Of a stretch of DNA of 64,000 nucleotides, positions 53,175 through 61,361 are shown one piece after another. Under the pieces are notes generated by a model. It had not been told where the DNA came from. It searched no databases and saw nothing but the letters and a program-made list of their open reading frames with translations. Positions within the stretch are counted from its first letter, which is position 1. Each line of letters begins with the position of its first letter. Made by a program: the position numbers and the translations under genes. Location: the NCBI RefSeq assembly GCF_004367585.1, contig NZ_CP038015.1, positions 262,001 to 326,000 on the forward strand, written 5' to 3'. The DNA comes from Paenisporosarcina antarctica. Its GTDB lineage: Bacteria > Bacillota > Bacilli > Bacillales_A > Planococcaceae.

Positions 53175-53635
53175 TGATGTTAATTCGTAAATTAAACCCT
53201 GGTGAAACTCCTCCATGGGAGTTATTAGAACTTGCTGATCCTTGTCGTATAATTGTAGAAGGATATATAAAAAGTAGCACGATCTATGTAGGTGAAGAGT
53301 CAGGCGAAGCTATCGCTGTATATGTGCTTAAAGAAACGCTAAAAGTTGTAGTAGAAATCATGAATGTCGCTGTCCATGAAGATTTTCAAGGAAAAGGACT
53401 AGGAAAACAATTAATTTCTCATGCAATTGAAGAGGCTTCTAAAAGAGGATATGCACAACTAGAAATAGGGACAGGCAATTCAAGTATTCATCAATTAAAG
53501 CTGTATCAACAATGCGGATTTCGTATTGTGGGTGTCGATTTCGATTATTTTACCCGAAGCTATGATGAACTGATTTATGAAAATGGATTGCTATGTCGCG
53601 ATATGATTCGCTTATGTTACACATTTGAGAGCTAG
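53174..53635 (+). CDS. GNAT acetyltransferase (YvbK-like)
   Basis: 153 residues similar in layout to B. subtilis YvbK: IRKLNPGETPPWELLELADP at the N-terminus, VAVHEDFQGKGLGKQLISHA as the acetyl-CoA loop, then SSIHQLKLYQQCGFRI. The start overlaps the preceding stop codon and has no ribosome site of its own, so translation depends on the upstream gene. Substrate unknown. Confidence 0.87.
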   Translation: MMLIRKLNPGETPPWELLELADPCRIIVEGYIKSSTIYVGEESGEAIAVYVLKETLKVVVEIMNVAVHEDFQGKGLGKQLISHAIEEASKRGYAQLEIGTGNSSIHQLKLYQQCGFRIVGVDFDYFTRSYDELIYENGLLCRDMIRLCYTFES

Positions 53636-53658
53636 GGAAGTTAACTAGCTCTTTTTTA
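53627..53658 (+). terminator. Terminator overlapping the GNAT stop codon
   Basis: GAGAGCTAG / ACTAGCTCTTTTTT; the stem starts inside the coding end. Confidence 0.8.
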
Positions 53659-53723
53659 TATTGGAGCATTTAAACTTTTATCGATATACTAGAAATAACA
53701 ATTATCGATAGGTGGTGAACGGA

Positions 53724-55034
53724 TTGACTATTGAATATAAAGATAAAGTAACGAACAAGCTGTATAGAGAAGTTATTGCTTTTGCAAATGGAACAGGTGG
53801 CACCATAAAGATTGGAATGAGCGATGAAAAAAACATTTTAGGATTAGAAAATCCGTTAGCAGAGGAAAATGCAGTGTATGACCAATTGAGTAAAATGGTA
53901 GAGCCTCTTCCTCTAGTTGAGATCATTCAAGAACATATAGATGGCAAAGTTATTTTAGAGGTGAGAGTCACAGCAACTGAACACGTCTACCGTCAAAGAG
54001 ATACGTTATTTGGAGACCTCTATGTTCGATATGGCTCAAAAAAACAATTGTTAAAAACAGCAGATGAAGTTCATGGTTTTCTGCGCTTACGTTATTTAGA
54101 CGAATCGGAAAATGCACTAACCAACACTACTTTCCGTACAAAAGATTTTTCAGGTCTGATTGATATTATTCAGAATGCGAATACCACAACAGATAGATTT
54201 AAAAATATGCAAAAAAATTTAGAAGATGTTCTATCTTCTTACAATATTATTAGATGGAATAATGGTGAATTTGTTCTAACAAGATTAGGTTCATGGTTAG
54301 CTGATTCTTCTCATACACGCTCAGTATTATTGCAATACAGTGGAGACAGGTCTACTTCATTTTGCCAACAAGTGAGTGATTTTTCTGGATCAATTGTAAC
54401 TCAAGTCAGTAGAATTATGACGATGTTACAGACAGTCCAATCTTTATATCCTAGAGAGCTCGTTCAACAGAGTGTTGTTAATGCGTTTGTTCATCGAGAC
54501 TACTCTATCGAAGGTGATGTATCTGTTATTATTTTTGCCAATCGTATGGAAATATCATCACCTGGAACTTTAATAGAAGGTTTATCAATGGAGTCAATAA
54601 AAAAAGGAGCACGAATTGTCCGCAGAAATCCACTTTTACATGCACTGTTTGTTGACCTTGGTTTAACTGATGGGCGTGGTGACGGAATACGTCAAATTAT
54701 AGATAGTTATAGTGAAGGTGATGAGAAACCAAAAATTTCTGTTCAGAAAGATAGCATAAGCGTCAGGCTTCCTAGAAAAGAACAAGTCGAAAAAGTAAGT
54801 AATAATAACCAGCGAACATCAACTCATAAAGAAATAACACATGAGGATGCTATACTCTCCTATTTACTTGAGCATAAACATGCGAAAAATGTAGACTTAC
54901 AAAAAATATTAGGTGTTTCTCCATCTCGCGTAACTCAAATAGTTCGTGATATGGTTACGAAGAACCAACTCGTAGCAATAGGAGAGCGAAAAGGACGTAT
55001 ATATACACTAGCCAACACAAAACAGGAGGAATGA
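53724..55034 (+). CDS. AlbA_2-type ATP-binding transcriptional regulator
   Basis: 436-residue protein of the divergent-AlbA/RecG-like group: N-terminal AlbA_2 fold (EVIAFANGTGGTIKIGMSDEK), a central helical part with winged-helix features, a GHKL-like segment (NAFVHRDYSIEGDVSVIIF, then GRGDGIRQIIDSYSE) and a C-terminal helix-turn-helix (NVDLQKILGVSPSRVTQIVRDMV). Such proteins are found in defence and stress settings, but the function is not known. The start is probably TTG at 53724 (AGGTGG eight bases upstream). The downstream membrane-anchored gene begins 5 bases after the stop. Confidence 0.83.
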   Translation: MTIEYKDKVTNKLYREVIAFANGTGGTIKIGMSDEKNILGLENPLAEENAVYDQLSKMVEPLPLVEIIQEHIDGKVILEVRVTATEHVYRQRDTLFGDLYVRYGSKKQLLKTADEVHGFLRLRYLDESENALTNTTFRTKDFSGLIDIIQNANTTTDRFKNMQKNLEDVLSSYNIIRWNNGEFVLTRLGSWLADSSHTRSVLLQYSGDRSTSFCQQVSDFSGSIVTQVSRIMTMLQTVQSLYPRELVQQSVVNAFVHRDYSIEGDVSVIIFANRMEISSPGTLIEGLSMESIKKGARIVRRNPLLHALFVDLGLTDGRGDGIRQIIDSYSEGDEKPKISVQKDSISVRLPRKEQVEKVSNNNQRTSTHKEITHEDAILSYLLEHKHAKNVDLQKILGVSPSRVTQIVRDMVTKNQLVAIGERKGRIYTLANTKQEE

Positions 55035-55039
55035 GAAGT

Positions 55040-55411
55040 ATGAAAGGCAAAAAAGCCGTAATTTTAGTCGTACTCTTATCGCTCATTGCTATAGCAGCTG
55101 TCGTAGTATCAATTACGATATTTTTTCAAAATAACCCAACACAATTTGGTTCTTCAATGTCAATAGAAGGCACAGTTGCCAAAATAGATGATACACGTGT
55201 GTTAGTAATAAGTGGTAAGGATGCAACAGATTTAGATGGGCAAACAGAACAAGAAATGCTCAAAGAAATCGATGAGGCAATATGGTTTACACTGTCAATG
55301 GATCAATTGAAAATTGTAAAAGAGTTTGACTCTGTTCGTGTCGCATATAGTCAAATCGATCAATCGTTTCCAGGACAAGCTAGTGCAGATAGGATAGAAA
55401 AAATTAAGTGA
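55040..55411 (+). CDS. Membrane-anchored protein, DUF3221-like
   Basis: 123 residues: one N-terminal helix (VILVVLLSLIAIAAVVVSIT) with a short lysine-rich cytoplasmic start, then an extracytoplasmic beta-rich domain (IEGTVAKIDDTRVLVISGK...VRVAYSQIDQSFPGQASADRIEKI) of the kind seen in YobA/DUF3221 proteins. No lipobox. ATG 55040 has AGGAGG nine bases upstream; the ATG at 55031 abuts that site. Coupled to the AlbA-type gene before it. Confidence 0.78.
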   Translation: MKGKKAVILVVLLSLIAIAAVVVSITIFFQNNPTQFGSSMSIEGTVAKIDDTRVLVISGKDATDLDGQTEQEMLKEIDEAIWFTLSMDQLKIVKEFDSVRVAYSQIDQSFPGQASADRIEKIK

Positions 55412-55525
55412 AAATAAGAACGATTAATGTCATGAGAAAATTAATTTTTATAGAAATTAAGGTTTTATTACACATTTTAGAGTAGGATGAAAAGATTAAT
55501 AGTAACCTATAAGAGGTGTACAAGT

Positions 55526-56164
55526 TTGAAAATAGATAAGCCGAAAATCCCGTCACTACTCGAAGAATTAGATGTTTCGACTATAATTGACGTAGAGGAA
55601 GAGAGATTTATTTCCCGGGGAATTGTGTCGTATTGGAACGTTTTAGAATTACCAGAGAACAAAATAAGTTTTGATCAAGTACATTTCCGTGACGTGGTTT
55701 TTGATGGAGTTCGTTTTGATCAAGTGGAATTTATCGATTGCAAGTTTGAACGCTGTGACTTGTCCAATGTTGATTTTGGAGAATCTGTGTTTCATCGAGT
55801 GGAGTTTTACCAGTCTAAACTTGTAGGAATACAGTGCACACAAAGTCGATTTGGACATGTTGTAATGAAGAATTGTGTGGCAAACTATGCTGCATTTAGT
55901 TTTAGTAAAATGAAACGAGTGAAGTTTCAGCAAACTACGTTTAATAAAGCCGATTTTTTTGAATGTATATTTGAAAAAGTGGAATTCCATGAATGTGAAT
56001 TAGATGGTTCCAACTTTACAGAAACGAGTTTAGAGAATATTGATTTAAGCACATGTACATATGAACAACTAACGGTGAGTGTAGAAAAATTGTCAGGATG
56101 TACGGTCTCACCAGAACAAGCGATGGGATTCGCAAAATCACTAGGGCTACTTATAAAAGATTAA
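55526..56164 (+). CDS. Pentapeptide-repeat protein
   Basis: 212 residues, most of which form pentapeptide repeats (F/L at the centre of each five): VHFRDVVFDGVRFDQVEFID, CKFERCDLSNVDFGESVFHR and so on to about 185, predicting a right-handed quadrilateral beta helix. Relatives include QnrB/MfpA-like DNA mimics, but many family members have no such activity. Start probably TTG 55526, seven bases after AAGAGGTG; an ATG at 55487 has a worse site. Single gene with its own terminator. Confidence 0.85.
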   Translation: MKIDKPKIPSLLEELDVSTIIDVEEERFISRGIVSYWNVLELPENKISFDQVHFRDVVFDGVRFDQVEFIDCKFERCDLSNVDFGESVFHRVEFYQSKLVGIQCTQSRFGHVVMKNCVANYAAFSFSKMKRVKFQQTTFNKADFFECIFEKVEFHECELDGSNFTETSLENIDLSTCTYEQLTVSVEKLSGCTVSPEQAMGFAKSLGLLIKD

Positions 56165-56206
56165 AAGCTACCACACTCACAATAAGAGTATGGTAGCTTT
56201 TTTTGG
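56163..56206 (+). terminator. Terminator of the pentapeptide-repeat gene
   Basis: AAAAGCTACCA / TGGTAGCTTTTTTT with inner ACTC/GAGT. Confidence 0.9.
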
Positions 56207-56228
56207 AATAAATAAATTTTTTGAAAAA

Positions 56229-56254
56229 TGAAACTTTTATCAAATGAAATCGTA
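56229..56254 (+). promoter_or_regulatory. Sigma-W promoter of yuaF-floT
   Basis: TGAAAC-N16-CGTA, an exact match to the ECF sigma-W consensus, 45 bases before yuaF. In B. subtilis the yuaFG(floT)I operon is sigma-W controlled, so the match supports both the promoter and the gene names. Confidence 0.88.
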
Positions 56255-56298
56255 AATATAGGTATCACTAAAGAATTGCTGAAATGGGAGTGTCTGGT

Positions 56299-56835
56299 AT
56301 GGCGATTGAACAAATCTACTTATATGCATTACTCATTATGGGAGCCGCGACAATTCTGTATGTATTTTTCGGAGATGTAATAGAAGGGATAGATGAAGGT
56401 ATTCCTTTTTTTAATCCTTCCGTCATTATGGCATTCGGGACGTTAGTTTCAGCAACTGGCTATGTGCTCGAAGTTTCGACATTTTGGAACAGTTGGTTTA
56501 TTTTAATTGTCAGTGTTGTAGTCGGGGTGATTTTAGATATTTTATTATACTTTTTTATCTTACTTCCGATGTCATCAGCAGAGGTATCAATGGCATATAC
56601 TGACGAGTCTTTAGCTGGTCAAGTGGGGAAGGTAATTACACCAATTCCCATTGATGGTTATGGCGAAATTGTTATCGAAACCGTGAACGGATTAATCAAT
56701 AAACGGGCAATTGGATTCGATAACGAAGAAATCGACTATGGCAAAGAAGTATTAGTGATTGATGTAAAAGAAGGTACGTTTCTCGTTCGAGAATACGAAG
56801 CTTTTGATTTCATGAAAAAAGAATGGGGGAATTGA
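56299..56835 (+). CDS. yuaF: NfeD-like membrane protein YuaF
   Basis: 178-residue partner of flotillin: three or four membrane helices in the first 105 residues, then a C-terminal OB-fold (GQVGKVITPIPIDGYGEIVIETVNG), the NfeD2 arrangement. Works with FloT in functional membrane microdomains. The ATG at 56299 is preferred, with GGGAG eight bases before it; the ATG at 56284 lies on that site. Stop codon two bases before the floT start, so the pair is coupled. Sigma-W promoter upstream. Confidence 0.9.
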   Translation: MAIEQIYLYALLIMGAATILYVFFGDVIEGIDEGIPFFNPSVIMAFGTLVSATGYVLEVSTFWNSWFILIVSVVVGVILDILLYFFILLPMSSAEVSMAYTDESLAGQVGKVITPIPIDGYGEIVIETVNGLINKRAIGFDNEEIDYGKEVLVIDVKEGTFLVREYEAFDFMKKEWGN

Positions 56836-56837
56836 GT

Positions 56838-58379
56838 GTGGATTTAGGTATTGGTGTAGTTATTGGGGTAGTAGTATTTCTATTAATTGCAATTATTGCG
56901 GTATACGTAACGAAATACAAAACAGTTGGTCCAGATGAAGCATTGATAGTTACAGGTAGTTATTTAGGGTCAAAAACCGTTCATACAGATGATTCAGGTA
57001 ATAAAATAAAAATTATTCGTGGTGGTGGTACATTTGTTTTACCAGTTTTCCAACAAGCAAAACCACTTAGCTTATTATCAAGTAAATTAGAAGTAATGAC
57101 GCCTGAAGTGTATACAGAACAAGGTGTACCTGTAATGGCAGATGGTACAGCCATTATAAAAATTGGTGGATCCATCTCTGAAATCGCAACTGCTGCTGAG
57201 CAATTTTTAGGGAAATCAAAAGAGGATCGTGAAAATGAAGCGAAAGAAGTACTTGAGGGTCACTTAAGATCTATATTAGGTTCAATGACAGTTGAAGAAA
57301 TATATAAAAACCGTGATAAATTCTCACAAGAAGTTCAACGTGTCGCTTCGCAAGATTTAGCGAAAATGGGACTTATCATTGTGTCATTTACGATCAAAGA
57401 TGTTCGAGATAAAAACGGATATTTAGATTCACTTGGTAAACCTCGTATTGCACAAGTCAAACGGGACGCTGACATTGCAACAGCTGATGCTGATAAAGAA
57501 ACTCGTATTAAACGTGCAGAAGCTGCAAAAGAGGCACAGCAATATGAAATTGAACGTGCAACAGAAATTGCTTTAGCAGAAAAAGAGAATTTGTTAAAGG
57601 TGGCGGAATATCGCCTTGAACAAGATGTTGCCAAGGCTCGCGCTGACCAAGCATACGAACTTCAAACTGCACGCTCAAAACAAGAGGTAATGGAACAAGA
57701 AATGCAAATAAAAATTATTGAGCGTCAAAAGCAAATTGAACTTGAAGAGAAAGAAATTTTGCGTCGTGAAAAACAGTACGACTCTGAGGTTAAAAAGAAA
57801 GCTGATGCTGATCGTTACGCAATTGAGCAAAAGGCAGCAGCTGAGAAATCGCGTGAAATGGCTGAGGCTGATGGAGAAAAATATAGAATCGAAGCAAGAG
57901 CGAAAGCTGAAGCCGATAAAGTACGTCTTGACGGATTAGCGAAAGCCGACTCTGAGCGTGCACAAGGTGAAGCAGAAGCAGATATCATTCGACTTAAAGG
58001 TCTTGCTGAAGCAGAAGCGAAATGGAAAATTGCTGAAGCCTTTGAACAATATGGTCAAGCTGCTGTTCTTGACATGGTTGTAAATATGATGCCAGAATAT
58101 GCCAAGCAGGTTGCAAGTCCGTTAGCAAATATTGACAAAATCACAGTGGTCGATACAGGTAGTGGCGAAGGTGGAGGAGCCAATAAAATCACATCATATG
58201 CAACAAATTTAATGTCTACCCTACAAGAAACATTAAAGGCTTCATCAGGTGTTGATTTGAAAGAAATGATCGAAAACTATTCAGGTAAAGGAACTATCCG
58301 TCCAAGTTTAGATCGCATATCTTATGAGATGCAGGAAAAGAAAAAAGAAGATAAAGCCGAAGAACACGTATCAGTGTAA
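56838..58379 (+). CDS. floT: Flotillin FloT
   Basis: Membrane-microdomain scaffold protein. 513 residues: N-terminal hydrophobic hairpin (GIGVVIGVVVFLLIAIIAVY), SPFH/PHB domain (about 50-250), then a long charged, Glu/Ala/Lys-rich coiled coil (AEADGEKYRIEARAKAEADK repeats, about 250-440) and a C-terminal oligomerisation segment. Start probably GTG at 56838, 7 bases after GGGGGA; the ATG at 56823 lies inside yuaF. B. subtilis FloT is 509 residues. Terminator follows. Confidence 0.93.
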   Translation: MDLGIGVVIGVVVFLLIAIIAVYVTKYKTVGPDEALIVTGSYLGSKTVHTDDSGNKIKIIRGGGTFVLPVFQQAKPLSLLSSKLEVMTPEVYTEQGVPVMADGTAIIKIGGSISEIATAAEQFLGKSKEDRENEAKEVLEGHLRSILGSMTVEEIYKNRDKFSQEVQRVASQDLAKMGLIIVSFTIKDVRDKNGYLDSLGKPRIAQVKRDADIATADADKETRIKRAEAAKEAQQYEIERATEIALAEKENLLKVAEYRLEQDVAKARADQAYELQTARSKQEVMEQEMQIKIIERQKQIELEEKEILRREKQYDSEVKKKADADRYAIEQKAAAEKSREMAEADGEKYRIEARAKAEADKVRLDGLAKADSERAQGEAEADIIRLKGLAEAEAKWKIAEAFEQYGQAAVLDMVVNMMPEYAKQVASPLANIDKITVVDTGSGEGGGANKITSYATNLMSTLQETLKASSGVDLKEMIENYSGKGTIRPSLDRISYEMQEKKKEDKAEEHVSV

Positions 58380-58382
58380 TCT

Positions 58383-58414
58383 GAAAAGCTCTCCAGTTAC
58401 TGGAGAGCTTTTCT
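58383..58414 (+). terminator. Terminator of yuaF-floT
   Basis: GAAAAGCTCTCCAG / CTGGAGAGCTTTTC, 3-base loop. Confidence 0.9.
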
Positions 58415-58485
58415 AGTTAAAGAAGAGAATATTAGTTTTTATCAAGGGATAAGATTGGTAGAAAATAGGGTGTGTGGTATAAAAA

Positions 58486-58728
58486 TGGTTTGAACAGGAA
58501 TACAACAAAGTGAACAGAATAAACTCAGCCACCCTAGGCCATAACGCAGCTTACACTTTCAAATGGGTAGAGAAAATCAATCGAATTAGCCCCTTACACT
58601 TCGTGTTTTGGGGGTTTTTTGAAAGAAATAGGGTGAACGAGAATACAATATGTTGAATCGGAATAAATCAATTTGAACCGGAATAAAACTAAGTACGAAC
58701 TGGGGTAAACAAAATGAATTGAATAAAC
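58486..58728 (+). repeat. Decayed arrays, GAACGGGAATAAA family, loci E and F
   Basis: Two groups separated by a hairpin (58590-58620). E: cores at 58496 and 58516. F: cores at 58639, 58659, 58679, 58701 and about 58720, steps of 19-22 bp, with mutated cores (GAACGAGAATAC, GAATCGGAATAAA, GAACCGGAATAAA). The leader AAATAGGGTG recurs. Less regular than loci C and D, so older or relaxed. The remaining 58380-58913 interval has no gene. Confidence 0.65.
58590..58620 (+). terminator. Terminator-like hairpin between arrays E and F
   Basis: CCCCTTACAC-ttc-GTGTTTTGGGGG then TTTTTT; near copy of the hairpin at 15841. Confidence 0.65.
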
Positions 58729-58913
58729 AAAAAATATAAAAAGCTATACCTACACCTATTAAATTATTATGCTTTAGTACAAAAGTGAAATTTCTATTTA
58801 ATTTGAATTTTTTATCTAATAACCCGATTTAAAGTGACAAATAACACAATAAAAGTTACAGTAAAAGAACTGTAGTAAATAATAACAATTGGTTTTGTTA
58901 CATGGAGGCCCCT

Positions 58914-59852
58914 ATGAAGCTAACAATGGATCAAATCAAATATATTAAAGAAAATCAAGCGCTTGACCGTATAGATATTGGTCATGCTGTATCGACTTAT
59001 ATTGGGGAAACTGAAACCATTGCGTATAGTCTTTTCTCGTTATTGGCGCAACGTTCATTCTGGGTGAGATATTCAGGAGAAGAAGGTAACCATATAACAG
59101 AATTGTATACGATAGTTCAAGGTGAAATAGAAGTGCAATACGAAGGGAATACATTCTTTCTTCGAGAAGGCGATACGTTAGATGCATCTATTTACCCGAA
59201 GTTGCTGTCGTTTTATAGCAAACATGCAGTTGAAATTTTTGTGGAAATGTCAGTTGATGTATTTGAAACAAATTTTAATTATACCGAAATTGTTCAACGA
59301 GACGCAGCTGCCATTGAACGGGTTGATGGCTACACATATCATCATTGCTCACGAATAAAAGACTATTCTATTGAACTATGGAAGAAACTTGAACAACCAA
59401 TTGAAAGCGTAACCAAGCTTCGATGGGGTGCTTATTTCCATGACATTGGAAAATTAGCAGTTCCTATAGAAATTTTAAATAAAAAAGGAAAACTTACTTT
59501 TGAAGAGTGGGAAATAATGAAAACCCATTCCACTATTGGGGCACAAATGATGCGAGGACATGAAGTTGAATGGTTACGTGATTCAGCTTTTATAGTAGAA
59601 GAACATCATGAGCGATTTGATGGAAAAGGATATCCTAATGGGTTAAAAGAGGAAGAAATTTCATTAGAGGCTGCGATTGTGTCAGTAGTTGATTCATTCG
59701 ACGCAATGACAACAAATCGAATTTACCGTGAAGCCTTTTCGATTGAAGAAGCTATCCAAGAAATTGTTAGAGGAAGAGGAACGCAATTCAATCCTGTAGT
59801 GGTAGATGCATTCTTGAATCTATTACATGATCAACAATATAAATGGAGATAA
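58914..59852 (+). CDS. Cupin-like sensor plus HD-GYP phosphodiesterase
   Basis: 312 residues. An N-terminal cupin/cNMP-binding-like beta domain (LYTIVQGEIEVQYEGNTFFLREGDTL) precedes an HD-GYP domain: YHHCSRIKDYS, the HD pair YFHDIGKLAVP, HSTIGAQMM and EEHHERFDGKGYPNGL. The HHERFDGKGYP motif is complete, so c-di-GMP hydrolysis is expected; the N-terminal domain may regulate it. The preferred ATG (58914) has GGAGG upstream. Single gene with its own terminator. Confidence 0.88.
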   Translation: MKLTMDQIKYIKENQALDRIDIGHAVSTYIGETETIAYSLFSLLAQRSFWVRYSGEEGNHITELYTIVQGEIEVQYEGNTFFLREGDTLDASIYPKLLSFYSKHAVEIFVEMSVDVFETNFNYTEIVQRDAAAIERVDGYTYHHCSRIKDYSIELWKKLEQPIESVTKLRWGAYFHDIGKLAVPIEILNKKGKLTFEEWEIMKTHSTIGAQMMRGHEVEWLRDSAFIVEEHHERFDGKGYPNGLKEEEISLEAAIVSVVDSFDAMTTNRIYREAFSIEEAIQEIVRGRGTQFNPVVVDAFLNLLHDQQYKWR

Positions 59853-59883
59853 AGACTCGGAATTTGTCCAAGTCTTTTTTTCT
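59851..59883 (+). terminator. Terminator of the HD-GYP gene
   Basis: AAAGACT-GGA / TCC-AGTCTTT hairpin and T-tract. Confidence 0.85.
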
Positions 59884-59987
59884 ATAAACTGAAAAGTATA
59901 TTTTTAAATTAGCAATAGCTTCATACTTGGAGTATTTATGTCGAGCTAGAAGCAGTTTTACACTTTTCTTAATAGGAGTGATAATAG

Positions 59988-60644
59988 TTGAAAGCAATAT
60001 TATTTGATTTGGATGGAACATTGCTTAACCGAGAAGCAACTTTACTAGTTTTTTGTAAAGCACAGCACCAAAAGTTTAAGCTTCCGTTGACACAAGAGGA
60101 ATTTGTAAAACGAGTTGTTGAATTAGATGCCAATGGCTATGTCCCTAAAGACATCGTTTATAGACAAATTGCAAAAGACATCGATTTATCTGCAGAAATG
60201 GAAAAATTATTATTTGAAGACTATATCAATCATTTTCACAAATTTTGCGTTCCTTTTGAAGGATTAATTGAAACACTTACTCTTTTAAAGCGTCAAAATT
60301 TTCTGCTCGGGCTTATTTCAAATGGTCGCCACGCCGGTCAACAAGCGAGTATTGAGGCTCTTTCAATCGAATCATTCTTCGATGTTGTATTGATTTCAGA
60401 ATCGCAAGGACTGTCAAAACCAGATGCCGCTATTTTTGAACGTGGGTTGGAGCGTTTGAATGTGAAGGCTAGTGAAGCTTGTTACGTGGGAGATCACCCA
60501 ATAAACGATATAGAAGCTGCCAGAAAAGTAGGTTTAATGACAATTTGGAAAAGGAATGGGCAATATAAAGATATACTTGCAGACAAAGAAATTGATACGC
60601 TGCCAGAAATATTGTCAATATTGAAAGTGCGTAATTCAACTTGA
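59988..60644 (+). CDS. HAD-superfamily phosphatase
   Basis: 218 residues: motif I LFDLDGTLLNRE, motif II LISNGRH, motif III with Lys in GLSKPDAAIFERGL and motif IV YVGDHPINDIEAA; a helical cap at about 20-85. Starts at TTG 59988, eight bases after AGGAG; no ATG precedes motif I. Substrate unknown. Single gene, terminated by the hairpin at 60675. Confidence 0.88.
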   Translation: MKAILFDLDGTLLNREATLLVFCKAQHQKFKLPLTQEEFVKRVVELDANGYVPKDIVYRQIAKDIDLSAEMEKLLFEDYINHFHKFCVPFEGLIETLTLLKRQNFLLGLISNGRHAGQQASIEALSIESFFDVVLISESQGLSKPDAAIFERGLERLNVKASEACYVGDHPINDIEAARKVGLMTIWKRNGQYKDILADKEIDTLPEILSILKVRNST

Positions 60645-60674
60645 ATTACATACAAATAATTTTTAATATGAAAA

Positions 60675-60727
60675 GGGGGCTGAGAATAAAAGTCATTTTA
60701 AATGACTTTTGGGACAGCCCTTTTTTA
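60675..60727 (+). terminator. Terminator of the HAD gene
   Basis: Outer GGGGGCTG / CAGCCCTTTTTT with a second inner stem AAAGTCATTT/AAATGACTTT. Confidence 0.85.
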
Positions 60728-60870
60728 AATTTGAACATACTACCTATAAATAAGTTATGGGCTTTCTAAAATCGGAACAATAAAGCTATAGTATTATGCA
60801 TAAAATAAAGGAAACTTGATTATTATGTCGAATCTTGTAGATAACATCATTTGTATTTTCAAGTGATTTA

Positions 60871-61029
60871 ATGAGCCCAATAAATGAGCTTCATGAAGTT
60901 ATCGAAAACATTTATGAAGAAGTCTATTCAACAGTAACGAGCGTCCATCATAAAAGTACAAAACCCGTACAAGAGAAAAGAATGATCTGCACAGCTTTAC
61001 GATTCGATAGCATAATAAACGAAGATTAG
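60871..61029 (+). pseudogene. Possible gene relic overlapping the next gene's end
   Basis: Protein-like frame MSPINELHEVIENIYEEVYS then TVTSVHHKSTKPVQEKR..., 52 codons, no ribosome site. It looks like the N-terminus of a larger helical protein truncated after about 40 residues, and its end overlaps the convergent 60997-61251 gene. Family not recognised. Confidence 0.35.
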
Positions 61030-61251
61030 TAAAGCAATGATGAGTGTATTCATCACGTAATATGTATTCCTTGAAATTAGTCGGTCGAAAAATGTAGAAC
61101 GGTCAACCACTTTGTAACTTACGACCATTATTAAAATGATGATAATCATAGATACAAAAGTAGACATATCATAAACATAAATATCAATAAAGCGAACAAA
61201 AATTAGTGTAGCGGCCATAATAACGCCATAAGCAACTCGTTTTAACTCCAT
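60997..61251 (-). CDS. Small three-helix membrane protein
   Basis: 84 residues with three hydrophobic segments (about 7-23, 32-48, 64-82) and basic loops. No recognised family; probably a small membrane protein of unknown function. GGGGATAAACC before the ATG is an acceptable ribosome site. Convergent with the preceding plus-strand genes. Confidence 0.72.
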   Translation of the reverse strand: MELKRVAYGVIMAATLIFVRFIDIYVYDMSTFVSMIIIILIMVVSYKVVDRSTFFDRLISRNTYYVMNTLIIALLIFVYYAIES

Positions 61252-61361
61252 GGTTTATCCCCTTTCGAATGTAATAAGTATAGCAACTAGCTCTGTGGAT
61301 AGAAAGGGAACTAATGGAATGCGAAAAAAGTAAGACATTACAAACTTGAGGGGGACTTCAA

